A program made the translations under genes and the position numbers. Below, piece by piece: positions 1 to 12,375 of a stretch of DNA of 64,000 nt (the first letter of the stretch is position 1; each line of letters begins with the position of its first letter). Source of the stretch: Trochalopteron elliotii (Eukaryota; Chordata; Aves; Passeriformes; Leiothrichidae). Below the pieces are notes generated by a model that saw only the letters and a list, made by a program, of their open reading frames with translations, was not told where the DNA came from and searched no databases. The stretch lies in assembly GCA_024734555.1 (NCBI GenBank), contig JANPWX010000476.1:568545-632544 (forward strand), given 5' to 3'.

Positions 1-260
1 TTTCAGTTGGAAGGGACATTAAGTGTTCATCAAATCCAGCTGCCTGAACATTCAGGGTTGGCCAAAAGTTGAAGAATATTATTAATGGCATTATCTAAAT
101 GCCTCTTAAACATTCACAGGCTTAGAGCATTGATCAGCTGTCTGGGAAGCCTGTTCCAAGGTTTGACCACCCTCTCAGAAAAGAAATATTTTGTGGTCCT
201 ATAAATTATTCTGGTCCCATTTCTGATGGCCACAGGCACCTCATGGCTGATACAAGGGAA
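1..260 (-). mobile_element. CR1 LINE 3' fragment, cut by window start
   Basis: The plus strand reads as the reverse complement of a CR1 3' UTR: a 'gttggaaggga' opening, then phrases such as 'gggaagcctgttccaaggtttgaccaccctctcagaaa' in diverged form. It is truncated by the window edge. The far boundary is unclear because similarity fades after about 260. Confidence 0.7.
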
Positions 261-2770
261 ATCCCTTCCAGCACCCTAAATTTTCTAATCTCTAACATGG
301 AAATATCAATTCTTCTCCCAAATTCATGCTTCAAACACATGTAACGTTATCTGCACAGAAGGTGATGTGGAAGAAAACAGTGTTGCTCACGTTGAAGTTG
401 CCTCAGTAGCCCTACATGGCACCTTTGAGTGCCAAGGCTTGAATGATCCATCCATATTAGTGTTAAAAATGGACAATTTAGACAAATGATTTTTTTTTTT
501 TTAGTTTAGAGGGGAAGGCTTAAGTAGCAAAGGGCCTGACAATAAGCATGAGCAAAACCCAAGCTCACTTTCCCTTCAGTGACCCTTCAGGAACACGCAC
601 AGTGTTGATGTGGTAGCAAATTTATGTGAAGGAAAAGATTAAATTGTTCACCTGCATCCTACAAGAGTATGGGTACCAAAGCCTGTGCCCAGTGTCCCAA
701 TTGCAATGTCAGTGTTTTTTCCAGCACACCATACGCCATCTCTAAGGTATCACCTTATTGCACTGATGATGAATAAGTCAAACAAAGGTCTTGAAAGAGG
801 ACAGATTGGTGCCAGTGATTGATGCAAACCTCAGGGAACACTGAAGGATCACAGAGGATACCAGAGACATGCAGGATGTTCTTGAGAGATGCCTAAGCCA
901 TGGGAGGACAGTTGGTAATAAGACAACAGATGTCCTACCACAAGAGCAATGGAGGGGACAAAAATAGCAATTACATGCAAAGATAGCACTGCAGTGCTAA
1001 AAAAAAAATCCAGATCTGAAATGTTTTGGCATATGATCTTGTAATGATTTTCATCCCCATGCATGTTTTATGACCTAATTCATTTGCTGCTGGTGAGCTG
1101 CAGCTAATGGGCACATGCTGCTGCTCTGGGGCAGGGCATGGTATGGGAGAGGAGGAAGCAAAAAACTCAAAGCCAAAGCAGTCTGAAAAGCATCTGAGTG
1201 AAGCAAAATATGTAAATGGGGAAACTGAGCAAGGAAGATTGAGTACTGTCAATGAGGTGCTCTAGGAAGTACACAGGAAAGAGGTGTGGAAATACAACCA
1301 CCAACAACACTGAAAAGCAGTAGCATTTTGGTAGTGTTGCTGAGGTCCTGCATGGGCTCTGCATGAGTGAATAGCCAATGGAGAGAGATGTCTCCCATTC
1401 AGCAGGGCATAGAACCACTGTTGCAAGACTTAGAGGATAGTTATACGGCTTTATTTTCCCAGCCTAGAGGGTTAGCCTGTCAGATAAATGATTTTATACT
1501 GCCCTAAAGTGAATTGTGTTGGCATTTGGCCACCAATTCAGTAGCAGCCTTGAACTCTGCTTTCTCTTCCACTTCCCGTGAAGCAGATTTATTCTCAACT
1601 TGCCACAGATTTACAATTCAGTATTTATTTGTAGGATACCCGATTCCTTGAGCAGCGATGTTGGGATCACCAGAGGTTTGTTTTGGATCCCACATTGATT
1701 CCAAAGGAAGGGTTGGTGTCAAATTCCTTCTGGTCATATTTGCTATGTGGTATACACAAGAACTGTCTGTTAGGAGTCAATGAAAATACCACTGAGGTTG
1801 TATTAACATAGCTAATAGCTGTGTTAATAAATGCCAATTATGAAATAAGAAGGAGCATTTTCAGCCAGATCTGAAGCTATGTTGAAAATGCATGTGATTA
1901 AGGAAATCCGTTTCTAACTGAATGGGACTTTTATAATCAAGTGAAAATCCATCTGTGTCCTGTTCCTGGCTGGCAAGCATTTGCAGCTCAGCTTTTTAGG
2001 ATATATCTGACAAGATCTGTTCTTTAGTTGTTCTTTTTTGTGCGTGGCTTGATGGGAGATGCTGGAGGTTACTTGCAGCCTTTCATCTCCTTTGGAGATG
2101 GGAATAACAAAGCAAGTCACTCAGCAGTTGATGCAAGGTGTGCACAAAGTTTGCTCCACCCATAATTTCAGCATCAGAAGAAATACACGCTACACCAAAG
2201 TAGATGAAATACCTTTTGCTTTTCATTGTGAGGGAATAGTATTCACAGAACCATACACAGCATGTATTTGATGCTGGCATTTACCCCATCTGACACTTTT
2301 TGCTAGAAACACAGGGAACTCTGGGGTAACTCCCCTGTGTAGCAGCACTGGGGTCCTTGGATCTCTTTGATGAACCCATGGCAGTTCCACTGAAGGGAGC
2401 AAGCACATTAACTGGAAACACGCTGACCATCCTACCATCAGGGTTTGTATTCCTCCCTAACAAAAGACCCTCAAAGAACACTAAGCATCATCCACATCCC
2501 CCCCTTTTTTTTCTGTTTCCATATTATAATGTCAGATGCATAACTGTCTCAAAGCTGCCTGCCATCCACACAGGGACTGCTTCCTTGCCTGTGCCTTTTA
2601 AATGATCAGGCTCATTATTGTGTGTAGCGTTTTTCCGATCGGAGAGCCATGATCTCATTCACCAGCCAGCAAGAGTACTAATTGCTTTAGTACCAAATTA
2701 TACTTTCTGGAATTGTCAAGGTGGGATAGGGATGTAACCAATAGCAAATGGACAGAAGGTCTTGGATTTA
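261..2770. other. no gene seen
   Basis: Unique-looking sequence with no domain-bearing frame. A short poly-T run lies near 490-502 and a short poly-A run near 1000. The small open frames here have no recognisable products. Confidence 0.5.
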
Positions 2771-2774
2771 GAAA

Positions 2775-3000
2775 CATCACAGAATGTTTTGGGTTGGAAG
2801 AGACCTTAAAAACCATCTCATTCCAACCCCTGGCATGAGCAGGGACACCTTCCACTATTCCAAGTTGGTCCAAGTCCCATCCAACCTGGTCTTGAACACT
2901 TCCAGGGATGGGGCAGCCACTGCTAATCTGGGAAACCTATGCCAGGGCTCCCTCACAGGGGAGAATTTCTACCAAATATGTAATCTAAATCGAAATCCCC
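2775..3000 (-). mobile_element. CR1 LINE 3' fragment
   Basis: On the plus strand it begins 'cagaatgttttgggttgg' and continues through the typical reverse-complement CR1 3' UTR phrases (gcagggacaccttcc, gggatggggcagcc). The element is on the minus strand, with its 3' end at 2775 and its 5' truncation near 3000. Confidence 0.9.
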
Positions 3001-3020
3001 AACTTGCTAAAAAAAATTGA

Positions 3021-3075
3021 TTCGATGATCCTCTTGGGTTCTTTTCAACTCAGGATATTTTATATTCTCTAAATT
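3021..3075 (+). mobile_element. CR1 LINE extreme 3' end, plus strand
   Basis: A short piece reading 'gatgatcctcttgggttc' then 'caactcaggatattttat' matches the sense-strand CR1 3' terminus. It lies about 20 bp from the 5'-truncated end of the oppositely oriented CR1 fragment before it, so two separate insertions are implied. Confidence 0.7.
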
Positions 3076-6000
3076 CTGGCAGAGCTAATGCATGGAAGTC
3101 AGGTTTATGGTATAAATATGTGACTGGGATTCTGCAATGATATCTTTTCAGAAGGTTATGTTGAATTGCATAACCTGTCCTGTGATGTAAGAACTATACG
3201 AGCTGTGCTGTCCTGCAGGCAGCTGACGTGTGAGGAGGAGGTTATTCAGTGGTTGTGTTAAATTTCCATATGTTGGCCAGATGCTTTTCTTAGAGCACCA
3301 GTGAATCAGTGCTGCTGTGATCTGCTAATTGTTTTGACACCATGGGAGTTCAAAAGCACTTGGCTCCACTGAACAGTTGGCTCCACTGAAATGTGTGTTT
3401 TAGTTAAATGACCCCAGGGATGATCAGAGTCAATTTTCCTGCATATGTCTGCTGCCCTGGCACTTGAGGTGGTTCTGGTCAGTGCTATAGAAAACAAGTG
3501 AGTATTTAGTTAGCTCTCTCTGCATTGCACAGAAAGAACAGAAGAGCCTTTTCAAAGCTGGAGGCTCTAGCTCAAGGAGCCACTTAAACACCAGCCCTAA
3601 CAAGGACAGCACTTGAGTGCATCCATGCTTATCTGTAAAACACATGCTTGAGTTTCACTAGTCTGCATGGGGTTCACACCCAGGTTTAATCATCAGCACA
3701 TACTGGAATTCCAAGATGTCTTTCAGAACCACAACCTAAGTGAGAAAAATGAGTGTGTCATTTAACCACATTTGAATATATTGTTGCTGTCTTTGCAACT
3801 GCGAGGAAATCCTGATGGACTTTGTTTCCCTGCAGGTCTGATAAATTATTTTTCACTTATCCCTCTGCTCTCTTGTCAGATAACCAACAAAGCAAAGGAC
3901 ATTTGCTGTGGCAGACAACCTCCATTCCCTGTTCCTTCAGATGTGGGTTGAAGGACGGAAGAATGTTGGCTCTTGGAAAGAATTTGTTTCAGACACATCC
4001 ATTACAATCAGTGTGTTGCTGCTTCCACAGTTGACTTGTAATGACTATCAGGAGTTTCTCTCCCAGAAGCAAGGTCAAACATATTGACTTTTCTTCCTCT
4101 CTTTCTTCACAGCTTTTCAACATTGGACAAATGATAGTTTTGATTATTAAACTTTCACTAATGGAAGGCAGAGTGATCATAAGGAAAGAATCTGTCTCTA
4201 CCCCTACTTGATGAGCTTGCAGCCTGTTGGGGAGAAGATATTCATCATGAGTAGGAAAGTGTTAATTAGGATTATTTTCAGTTCAAAGACAAAACTGGGT
4301 AATTAATTAATCTACACCTCCTAATGTGTTACCCTGTTTTGACTTTTGCTGGGCTACTTTTAGTGGTAGTCAGAATCAGCTGTTTCTTACACTGGATAAG
4401 GTAATATGGTGGAATTAGTGCATGGAGAAGTCTTCCACAAGATCAAGGGAATGAACTGTCCAGGATTCAGATCAAAGGCGGGGTGAATTAACATCAGCCC
4501 GAGGTAGTACAGTAAAGAGTAGGGAAAACAATGATTTAGAAGGGATATTGCTTCTTACAATGGTAATGTGTATGTCAACAAATTATAGAACTTAAAGAGC
4601 TTCCCTTCTGGTGCAGCTGTGAGACACCTGGATGCAACCATTGCAGGCAGAATCCATGTGCATTATCATAGGACCCAGGGTTATTTTGCACTGAAGATGA
4701 AAAGCAAGAAGTTCCCTTTCTGCTCTTGCTTTTGTTACTCTGCCTTGGCAGACGGAGGTTGGGGCCAGCCCAGCATGTGTTCAGGTACTGGTAAGCATTC
4801 ACCAAGAGTCCACAGAAACGATATGGACTGGGAAACTACTCCTCCCACCTGCCTTGTGAGATCTGTGTAGCTCTTTTCAGTCTTGTTTCTAGTCTACAAA
4901 CTTTGGGAGTTTTCTACATCCGTTTAATCAACAACCTGGACTCTCTCTGTGTCCTTGCATCCCTCTCTGAGGCACTTGGTATCTCTGGGAGTGCTCTAGC
5001 TGGAATGGGGAGTGGATGGGGGTCCTTCAGCTGCTCTCAGCCATAGGTACTCTGCCTTCAAGCGCTGAGATATAAACACCTTTACCCAGCAGCTGCAAGC
5101 AGGACTCACCATGAATTAAGAGCACAGGCAACCCCATTTGCTGAATCCCAGACCAATTTCCTCCATTACTCTCTCTCTCCTGACACACAGTACCTTAGCA
5201 CAAGCCCTCTCTGTGTCCCCTCTGAGGTATCCAGTTCTGACCCCTTCTTTCATGATAGCCACACCTCAGCCACCCTCCATCCAATGCTGTCCCCAGAGTC
5301 CCTCAAGCTAGGGAATCCCTGCTTCCCTCTCCAGGAGGGCTACCTCCTCCTGCAGAGGCTTAACCTTTTATAACCCCATCCATCATCTTAATTAGGCCTC
5401 CCAAGGGGAGGTTACCTGACCAATGTGACTTGTTTCAATCCTTTCAAGCTGGTAGTGGTAGAAAATCTTCTCAACCAGAGTTATCCTGAGACATTTATCA
5501 ATACACTCCTCAGATGGCCTGAAAGCTGAAACTAAAAAAAAAAATAGACTATAACTAAGGGGTTTTTTTAATATCTCTAGCAGTGACTGTAATTAATTAT
5601 TGGAAGATTTTTCAAAAGTTAAGATGGACTTTCCCATCACTGGAATTTCTGAGGCCCAGATGGGGTGTTTTTCCGTGCTATGGTTCTAACACAAATGAGT
5701 CCAGAGAAGTCCTGGATAATCCTAATGACCCCTTAATGTTTATGAGACCACATCAGTATTGACCTTTAGGAGGATGTACTGATCTGGATTTGACTTCAAG
5801 AGGTGGGCTCTGAAGCCGCGAGATGCTTCTGCATGAGGCTCACAGAGACAGCAGCTGCAGGGAAAAAGTGGCATAAGAACATGCCCTGTTCAACATTTAG
5901 ACCTTCCTAAGTCTATGAGGGTATCTCCAGACCCTTAGAACCAGATGGGTTCCTGGAAAACCCACATGCCAGCAGCAGTGATGCTAATTAGAGTTTTTAA

Positions 6001-9000
6001 ATATGACAACAAGCCTCTTATTCTTAGGTCTATCTATCATTTGTATTTACTCATTTACTTCAGCTCTTTCTTTTCAGGAGGTTAAAAAGAAAAAGCATTT
6101 TCTTCCTGCTCCCAAGCAGACCTCCTGTCTTACACATACCCACAGTGCTTGGGTTTCTAGTTGCTAATTTCATCAGGAAGTAGCGAAAGCCTGATGTTAC
6201 TGCCTAAGAGTAGGAAGAATTGAAACACAGAGCTGTGCGAGGGGATGACTTTGGGGCTGGTTTACCTGCAGTTTCAGTAAAGAAGTGTTTACAGACACCT
6301 CTTTCAACCTGCGGGTTTTCTTGGCATGATGGAAAGTGACATGAAATGAAAGAGTCTCAGTTGCAAGATCTCTTCTGATGCAGGGACAGATTAAAAGAAA
6401 GAACCCGCGTTGTCCGAGCAGGGTATCATTTATGAGGAGAGCAAACTGCTATAAATGAATGAGGACACCTTGTTCTGCATGAATCACATCCCTCTTTCCA
6501 CTTTGCAGCCTCTCTGCTCCAGCCTCCTGGAAACATTTTTCCTTAAAGACCTCTTGACATTGTCACTAGCTCTGCAGATTGCTCATGCTTTTTACATGGG
6601 AAAAGTCACTTTTGGAGGAGCAGTTAGCTGAAAGTAGATAGACTTTTCTACACTGAGGAATAACTTCTCATAAATATGCTGGAGTACATTCATTTGCCTT
6701 ACAAGCTCTCCTCAAGCCCCCGGTATCTATGCTCATCAAGGTCACATCTGTTTAAACGTGCATGGGGAGGATGAGCCAAGCACTGGGGAAACACTGATTT
6801 GTGATCCTGTATTGCAACAGGATCAGCAATTTATATGATCAAAAAATCCCATTCCATGTCATTATTATAGACATTGTAATATTTATTTCATTACTAAGGA
6901 CATAAAAGATGCAAGGGATAGCAGCAGCTCTTACATACAGCTGCAGGTGGGAGAATCCTCACTTGTTTCATCTGCCTCTGTGCCCCAAAATGAAGGGCAG
7001 TTCTGACAGCAGGGGCTGATGGATATTTCAGTGAAGTCTCAGGTATCTATTGTTACTTTTCACCTGAAGCATAGATAAAGTCTAGGGCTTCAGGCCAGCT
7101 GCTCCTGCATGGATCAAGAACATAGAAACACATTGGGTATGGTTGAGATCCTGATTGTCTTCTCTCTGACTTACCTTCTCAATCAATCTGAGGGAAGTGT
7201 TTCTGCAGCAAAAGATCTGACTTTGAGATGACAGTCTCAGCTCCTTCATTCTCCTGTAGGACTGTGAGGAGAACCATCCTCTGGGATACCTCCACAAACC
7301 AACATCTATTGTTTCTAGTGGTGCCCAATGAAAAATGCCCTTGGCAAAGTAAGCCTAATAAATTTAACTCTTTGCTATCCCTGTTCTAAGTATCATCCTG
7401 ATCCAGTGAATCATCCAGCACCTCCTTTCATCCTCAAGGCTTGTCTGGCCAGCTTTTTTTCCGAATTAAGCAATATGAGTGAAAGCAGATGCAAAGGAAG
7501 TGTAGTTGGCATTCATTCATTGCTTATGTACAGGATTTTAAAACTAATGAAATTTTATAACAGACGGGCAGCAATCATCTTCTTGGTGTTATCTTTCTTG
7601 CCTCTGACCATTCATCCTGGGTAATTCTTCATTCGTCTTTAAAACTGCCAAGATGACTAAGCACAGGACCCATCTAGCCAGAAAACTAACATCTTGTGTG
7701 AATGCGTGGAGATAATTAATAATCACCTGATTCTAGTGATGAGTGACTGCCAGGCAAAATATTCACCCTCTCTGTTGCTGATTTCTACTTCTTCTCTCGC
7801 GATCTACTTCTTCTCTCGCACTGAGCTTCCCCAATCTTCAAATCATCCATTATGGAGGGTTTCCCCCCCTCCCCCTTCTGCCATGTCTCCTCAAACTACA
7901 ACAGATGTTTGCAAAGACATTCCTTGGGCTGAAGGCAGTTGTGGATGGTGCAGTGGACACAGACTGCCTCACACGGCCCCTGATTTGTATCATTTATCCT
8001 GAAAGGTGCCAGCAAGGCTTGACAGTTTCATTTTTAAGAACTTTGTAGGAGAGGATCCAAATGGATGCAAAACATATGAGTGATGCTGGCTTCATTTGCC
8101 ACCTGTTGATGGCAGGAGACAGTGGTCAGGAAGAAAGGAGTGTAATTATGCACCTTCTTGGAAACAGCTTCTTCTGGTGAAATAGTGATGTTTGCCCATA
8201 CTTGGGGTGCTCAGTAGGAAATTAACAGAAGGAGAAGTGGAGGTACCCAAAAAGGAACAGTTCTACCTTCCAAATGGAAGGATATACTTTTATGATACAG
8301 GGACACTCTGCACGTGCAAAAGAATTAGCTTTGCACCAGGGCTGGCATGTAAAACTGGAGTATTCTAGAGCATTCAGCATTTTATCACAGTTCTCTATGT
8401 CAACCAGCAATTACTTACTTTCAGTTTGCAGTGTGTCAAAAATCCAAGACACCAGGCACCCATCCCTCTGTCAGTGTCTGCTGTTCTTCCTGGCTCCCCA
8501 GTACTTTCAGCACCCCATGTCACTGCCAGCCCTTGTCTCACACCAGTGACACACAGTTAATCCCAGAGGAGCTCAAGGGTGACCAGGATACCCAACCCAA
8601 AGCATGGGTTTGTGGAAGAAGGGCTTTTGTGACTCATTCTAATTGGCCATGTGGATTGAACAGCAGATCCCAGTTGCCTGTGCTTACAAGGTTTAATTTT
8701 CTAATTGAAATTTCATAGAAAAGCTGCACCTTTCTGATCAATTGCCCCAGCATAAACACTTTGTTTTTACACAAACATCTGCCCTCCAGACTAACCTTTC
8801 TATAAGCTGCATCAACAAAGTAATGCTAATAAGAATATCCATCTGTGCATAAAGGTAAACAAAGCATTAATACACCAAACTGCAGCTTAGATTATATTAG
8901 AGTCAGCTTTAGTGATATTGCACATCTGTTAGGATGTATTTCTCACCCAGGACATTTTGTTCTTGCTTTTTAAAATATCTTTGCATGAAAAAATGTGAGA

Positions 9001-10045
9001 GCATTTCCGTGGGAGCCTTTTGCATGCATCACATTTGCAACCAGCCCAGCTCCAAAAGCCCTTTTCCTTGAGACATCCTGCTGGGACAGGGCTCGGGGAT
9101 TAGGGTCTGTAACCTAAATGTTATTGTACTTTAAAGTAAATGTTCCCTCTCTCGCTCTGCTTGGGTTTCAGAGCCTCTTCAAAGGGCTGTTTTCTTCTCT
9201 TCCTTGGCAGCAGAGGAAGAATATTTCAAACCCCAGAAACCAGACACTTTGCTGAGCTCCTGCAGAACCATGTGTTTGCCTGGATGGACCCAGGAAAAAC
9301 ATGATGCCCAGGTCTCCTCTGGCACTGCCAGGGCTGGGCTTGCTGCAAGACTTCCCAGGATTTCCAGGCTGGAGACACTAACTCAGGGGATTTTTTTTCC
9401 TATGGCATTCCAGTGAGAAATAGGGGAAAGGGACACCCTTCAGTTTTGACCTAATTTTTTTCTAATAGCCCCTGCTCAAAAGAAGAAAAGCTGATTTAAC
9501 GTGTTGGCAACCTTATCTTAAGAAAACCAATAAATCTGCTGTTTCTCCCAGCAGTTCTTCTAAAAGGGTGGTCTTATCCTGTTATCCATGCTTGGCAAAG
9601 CTGTCTGGAAATTGGAGCTTGGAATTTATGGGTTTGGGATCCAATTCTGCCTTTCCCTTTTCCAGAGCATCCTGTCCACACATGTGTAAAATGGGAAGAG
9701 AAGCCACTGTCCTCCAACCTAAAGGGAAGCTTAGCTGATGAACAATGAATATTTTTATCCTTGCCAAGCTTTAGAGTTGGGGTTGAAAAAACAACCCAGT
9801 AATATCACTGTCCTTATTGCTGGCCCTTTGGACAAAAAGCTGTTCATCCATCATCTGAAACCCAAGTGCTAATTACAGACAAATGTCAGATAGAGCCAAA
9901 CAAGGGGTGAGGACAACCTGAGCTGTAAGAGGTTGCTCTGTGCCTGTCCAAGCAAAGAACAGATGTCTCCAGCAGGGACACAAACTTTGCCTCAGTAGAG
10001 TGTCCCAGCATCACTAAAGGCTCTGGGGCATTAATTTGCTCCCAA
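3076..10045. other. no gene seen; intergenic or intronic
   Basis: About 7 kb of mixed-composition sequence. I recognise no coding exon, RNA gene or transposon. Open frames of up to about 100 codons, such as 7694-8002, show no domain or exon-like flanks. A 19-bp-period duplication at 7784-7819 is listed separately. Confidence 0.5.
7784..7819. repeat. two-copy microduplication, period 19
   Basis: The 17-mer tctacttcttctctcgc occurs twice, separated by 2 bp, probably by replication slippage. Confidence 0.9.
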
Positions 10046-10235
10046 GTAAGAAGTGATGGGACAGGAGGAAAGTGTCTCAAGTTGTGCCAGGGGCAGTTTA
10101 GACTGTGTATTAGGAGGAACACCTTCAGCAAAAATGTTGTCAGGCTTTGGAACAGGCTGCTCAGGGGAGAGATGGAGTCACGATCCCCGAAGGGACTTGA
10201 AAGAGATGTAGATAACTTGAAACAACCAGGAATTG
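10046..10235 (+). mobile_element. CR1 LINE 3' region fragment, sense
   Basis: Sense CR1 3' UTR phrases are present (ctcaagttgtgccaggggc, ggaacaggctgctcagggg, ggagtcacgatccc). It is truncated at both ends and lacks the 3' terminal repeat. Confidence 0.85.
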
Positions 10236-11892
10236 CAGCAAATCCAATACACTGTGGACATATGCCAGGATGTCACACGTTTGCCTGGTTTACCTGCCAG
10301 CAAAGGAGTTGTTGCATGAGCTCATTTTGTGGTGTGGAGATCTGTTACTGCTCTGTATTAGACAAAGTGCAGCTGTCAAGGTGGCTGAGGAGCTCAATAA
10401 GTGCATGGAAAGATGTCTTAAGTACCTATGAGATCTCCAGGAGGTAAGAGGAAGTAGGTAGCAAAATCTTCAGTTTCTCCATCATTCCTCTTAACACAAT
10501 ATCTGACATTACTTTCCCATCTGGAGAGACGCCACTCATGTATTTAATTTTTACTGTGACAGAGGGTGTTGTGCCACTGCAGCTCAAAGGCTGCCTTTCA
10601 GAGGAATGCTCCAGAGGGGAGAAGGCATCTCACAAGAAGCAGCAGACTGGAAAGCCAGAACATCCTAGCTAAAAAAAAACTGAAACCAGAACACCAGTTT
10701 CCATGACAGAAAATTTTGTTAGTCTTGGTGTCTAGTCTATGATTATTAGAGGAAACTGAGAGCCTTTTGCAACACATGACTCACTGAAGTCTTTCAAAGA
10801 ATATTTACAAAGTCACCAACAGTGATTTCTGACCAGCTGTCAAACAGAGAGTGTGGCAGAGACATGAGAAGTCTGGTGTGACTGTGATGGGGAGGTGGTG
10901 GGGTGCAAGGAAGCCATCAAAATGCTTTGCGCCACCTCAGCCAGGCTCTACTCCCTAAGCCCTGTGGGTGCTGTAGCAGGAAAAGAGTTAAGATAGAGCT
11001 GGAAGGTAAAACACAGCCTGTAAAATAGGTCCTGCATCATGGTTTGTAAGGCTCAGTCACAAAACCATGACACAGGAGGGCAGTCATACCTGTACCTGTG
11101 TCACCTGTAGGTCCTTTTCCTGCACAGGAACCACTGCCTGGATCCACAACTCAGTCTCCTGATAGACTGCTCAACGGTGGAGATTTTTAAAAGCTACTTT
11201 TCTTCAAAGGATTAATTTGTCTTTTGATGTGGCAAACACTGACAAATGCTGCTTTCCCTATCACATTCAAGCACACACCATTTTAGAAGTTAATAAACCC
11301 ATTTGCTGCCAAATAACTGGGTTTTATTTTTTTCTTTTCAATTTTACTTTGTCAGGATGATAAGAGGTTTAATGTCTTCACGGCTTCTCCTTCTTCTTTC
11401 AGTAGCTAAATCAGGTGTAACTATTAATGCAGTGAGCAGCATTTTTTCCCTATTATGCAGCCATTATTCCCATTTCCTCAATGTCATCTCCTTCCATGCT
11501 GACGGCAGCAACCATGATGTTGTCAATATATGTGATCTGAAGGGTGATATATCCACCTTCCATGGCCTCCAGTGAGCAGAGAGAACAGTTCAAACCATGA
11601 GAGCTTGTTTACCATCTCACAGGGTGTATTGTCCTCACCAAGAAAGGACAATGTGGTATGGCGAGCACTCTCCTGCTCCCTGAAATGTCATGGAGCTTTG
11701 GAGGAACCTTTTGGCCTAAGGAACCTGCTGTCCTTACCTAGCACCAAAAATAGTTACAAGTCAGTATTCGTGCCCTGTGGAGCATTTGCTCTTACACACA
11801 CAGCAGGAGTGGTTCTGTGAACATCTTGGATGCTTCTGCACCACTGGCAGTGGTAGAGGAGCCCCACCTGGAGGATTTCAGCCTCCAGGAAA
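10236..11892. other. no gene seen
   Basis: Unique-looking sequence without recognisable coding or repeat content. A 10-A run lies near 10,670. Confidence 0.5.
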
Positions 11893-12375
11893 GAGCCATA
11901 GAATCATTGGGGTTGGAAAAGATGTCTGGGATCATTAACCCTAGCCCTAAACCTTGACCCAGCACTGCCAAGTCCACCACTGAAGCATGTCCCCATGAGC
12001 CATGCCATATTTAAATGTTTTTTGATCACTTCTAGGACTGGTGATTCTATCACTGTCCTGCGCAGCCTGTGTCAGTATCTGATCACTCTTTCAGTAAAAA
12101 AAATTTCCCTAATGTCCAGTCTAAACCTCCCCTTGCACAACTCAGTGCTGTTTACTCTTGTTCTGTCCCTTGTTTCATGGGAGTAGAGCCCCACTTCCAC
12201 CTGGCTGCACCCTCCTGTCAGGGAGTTGTGGAGTGTGAGAAGGTTCCCCCAAGACTCCTTTTTTTCAGGCTGAGGTTCCCCAGGCTTTCTTCAGTTGCTC
12301 TTCATGAGACTTGTGCTCCAGACCCTTCACCAGCTATGTTGCCCATGCTCAGGTTTTCCAGCAGAGTCCAGGGAA
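11893..12375 (-). mobile_element. CR1 LINE 3' fragment, about 480 bp
   Basis: It starts 'agaatcattggggttggaa' at the element's 3' end. It then runs through the reverse-complement CR1 UTR, including a 'tttcagtaaaaaaaatttcc' phrase and 'ctgaggttccccaggc', toward the 5' side. It is one of the longer CR1 pieces here. Confidence 0.85.
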
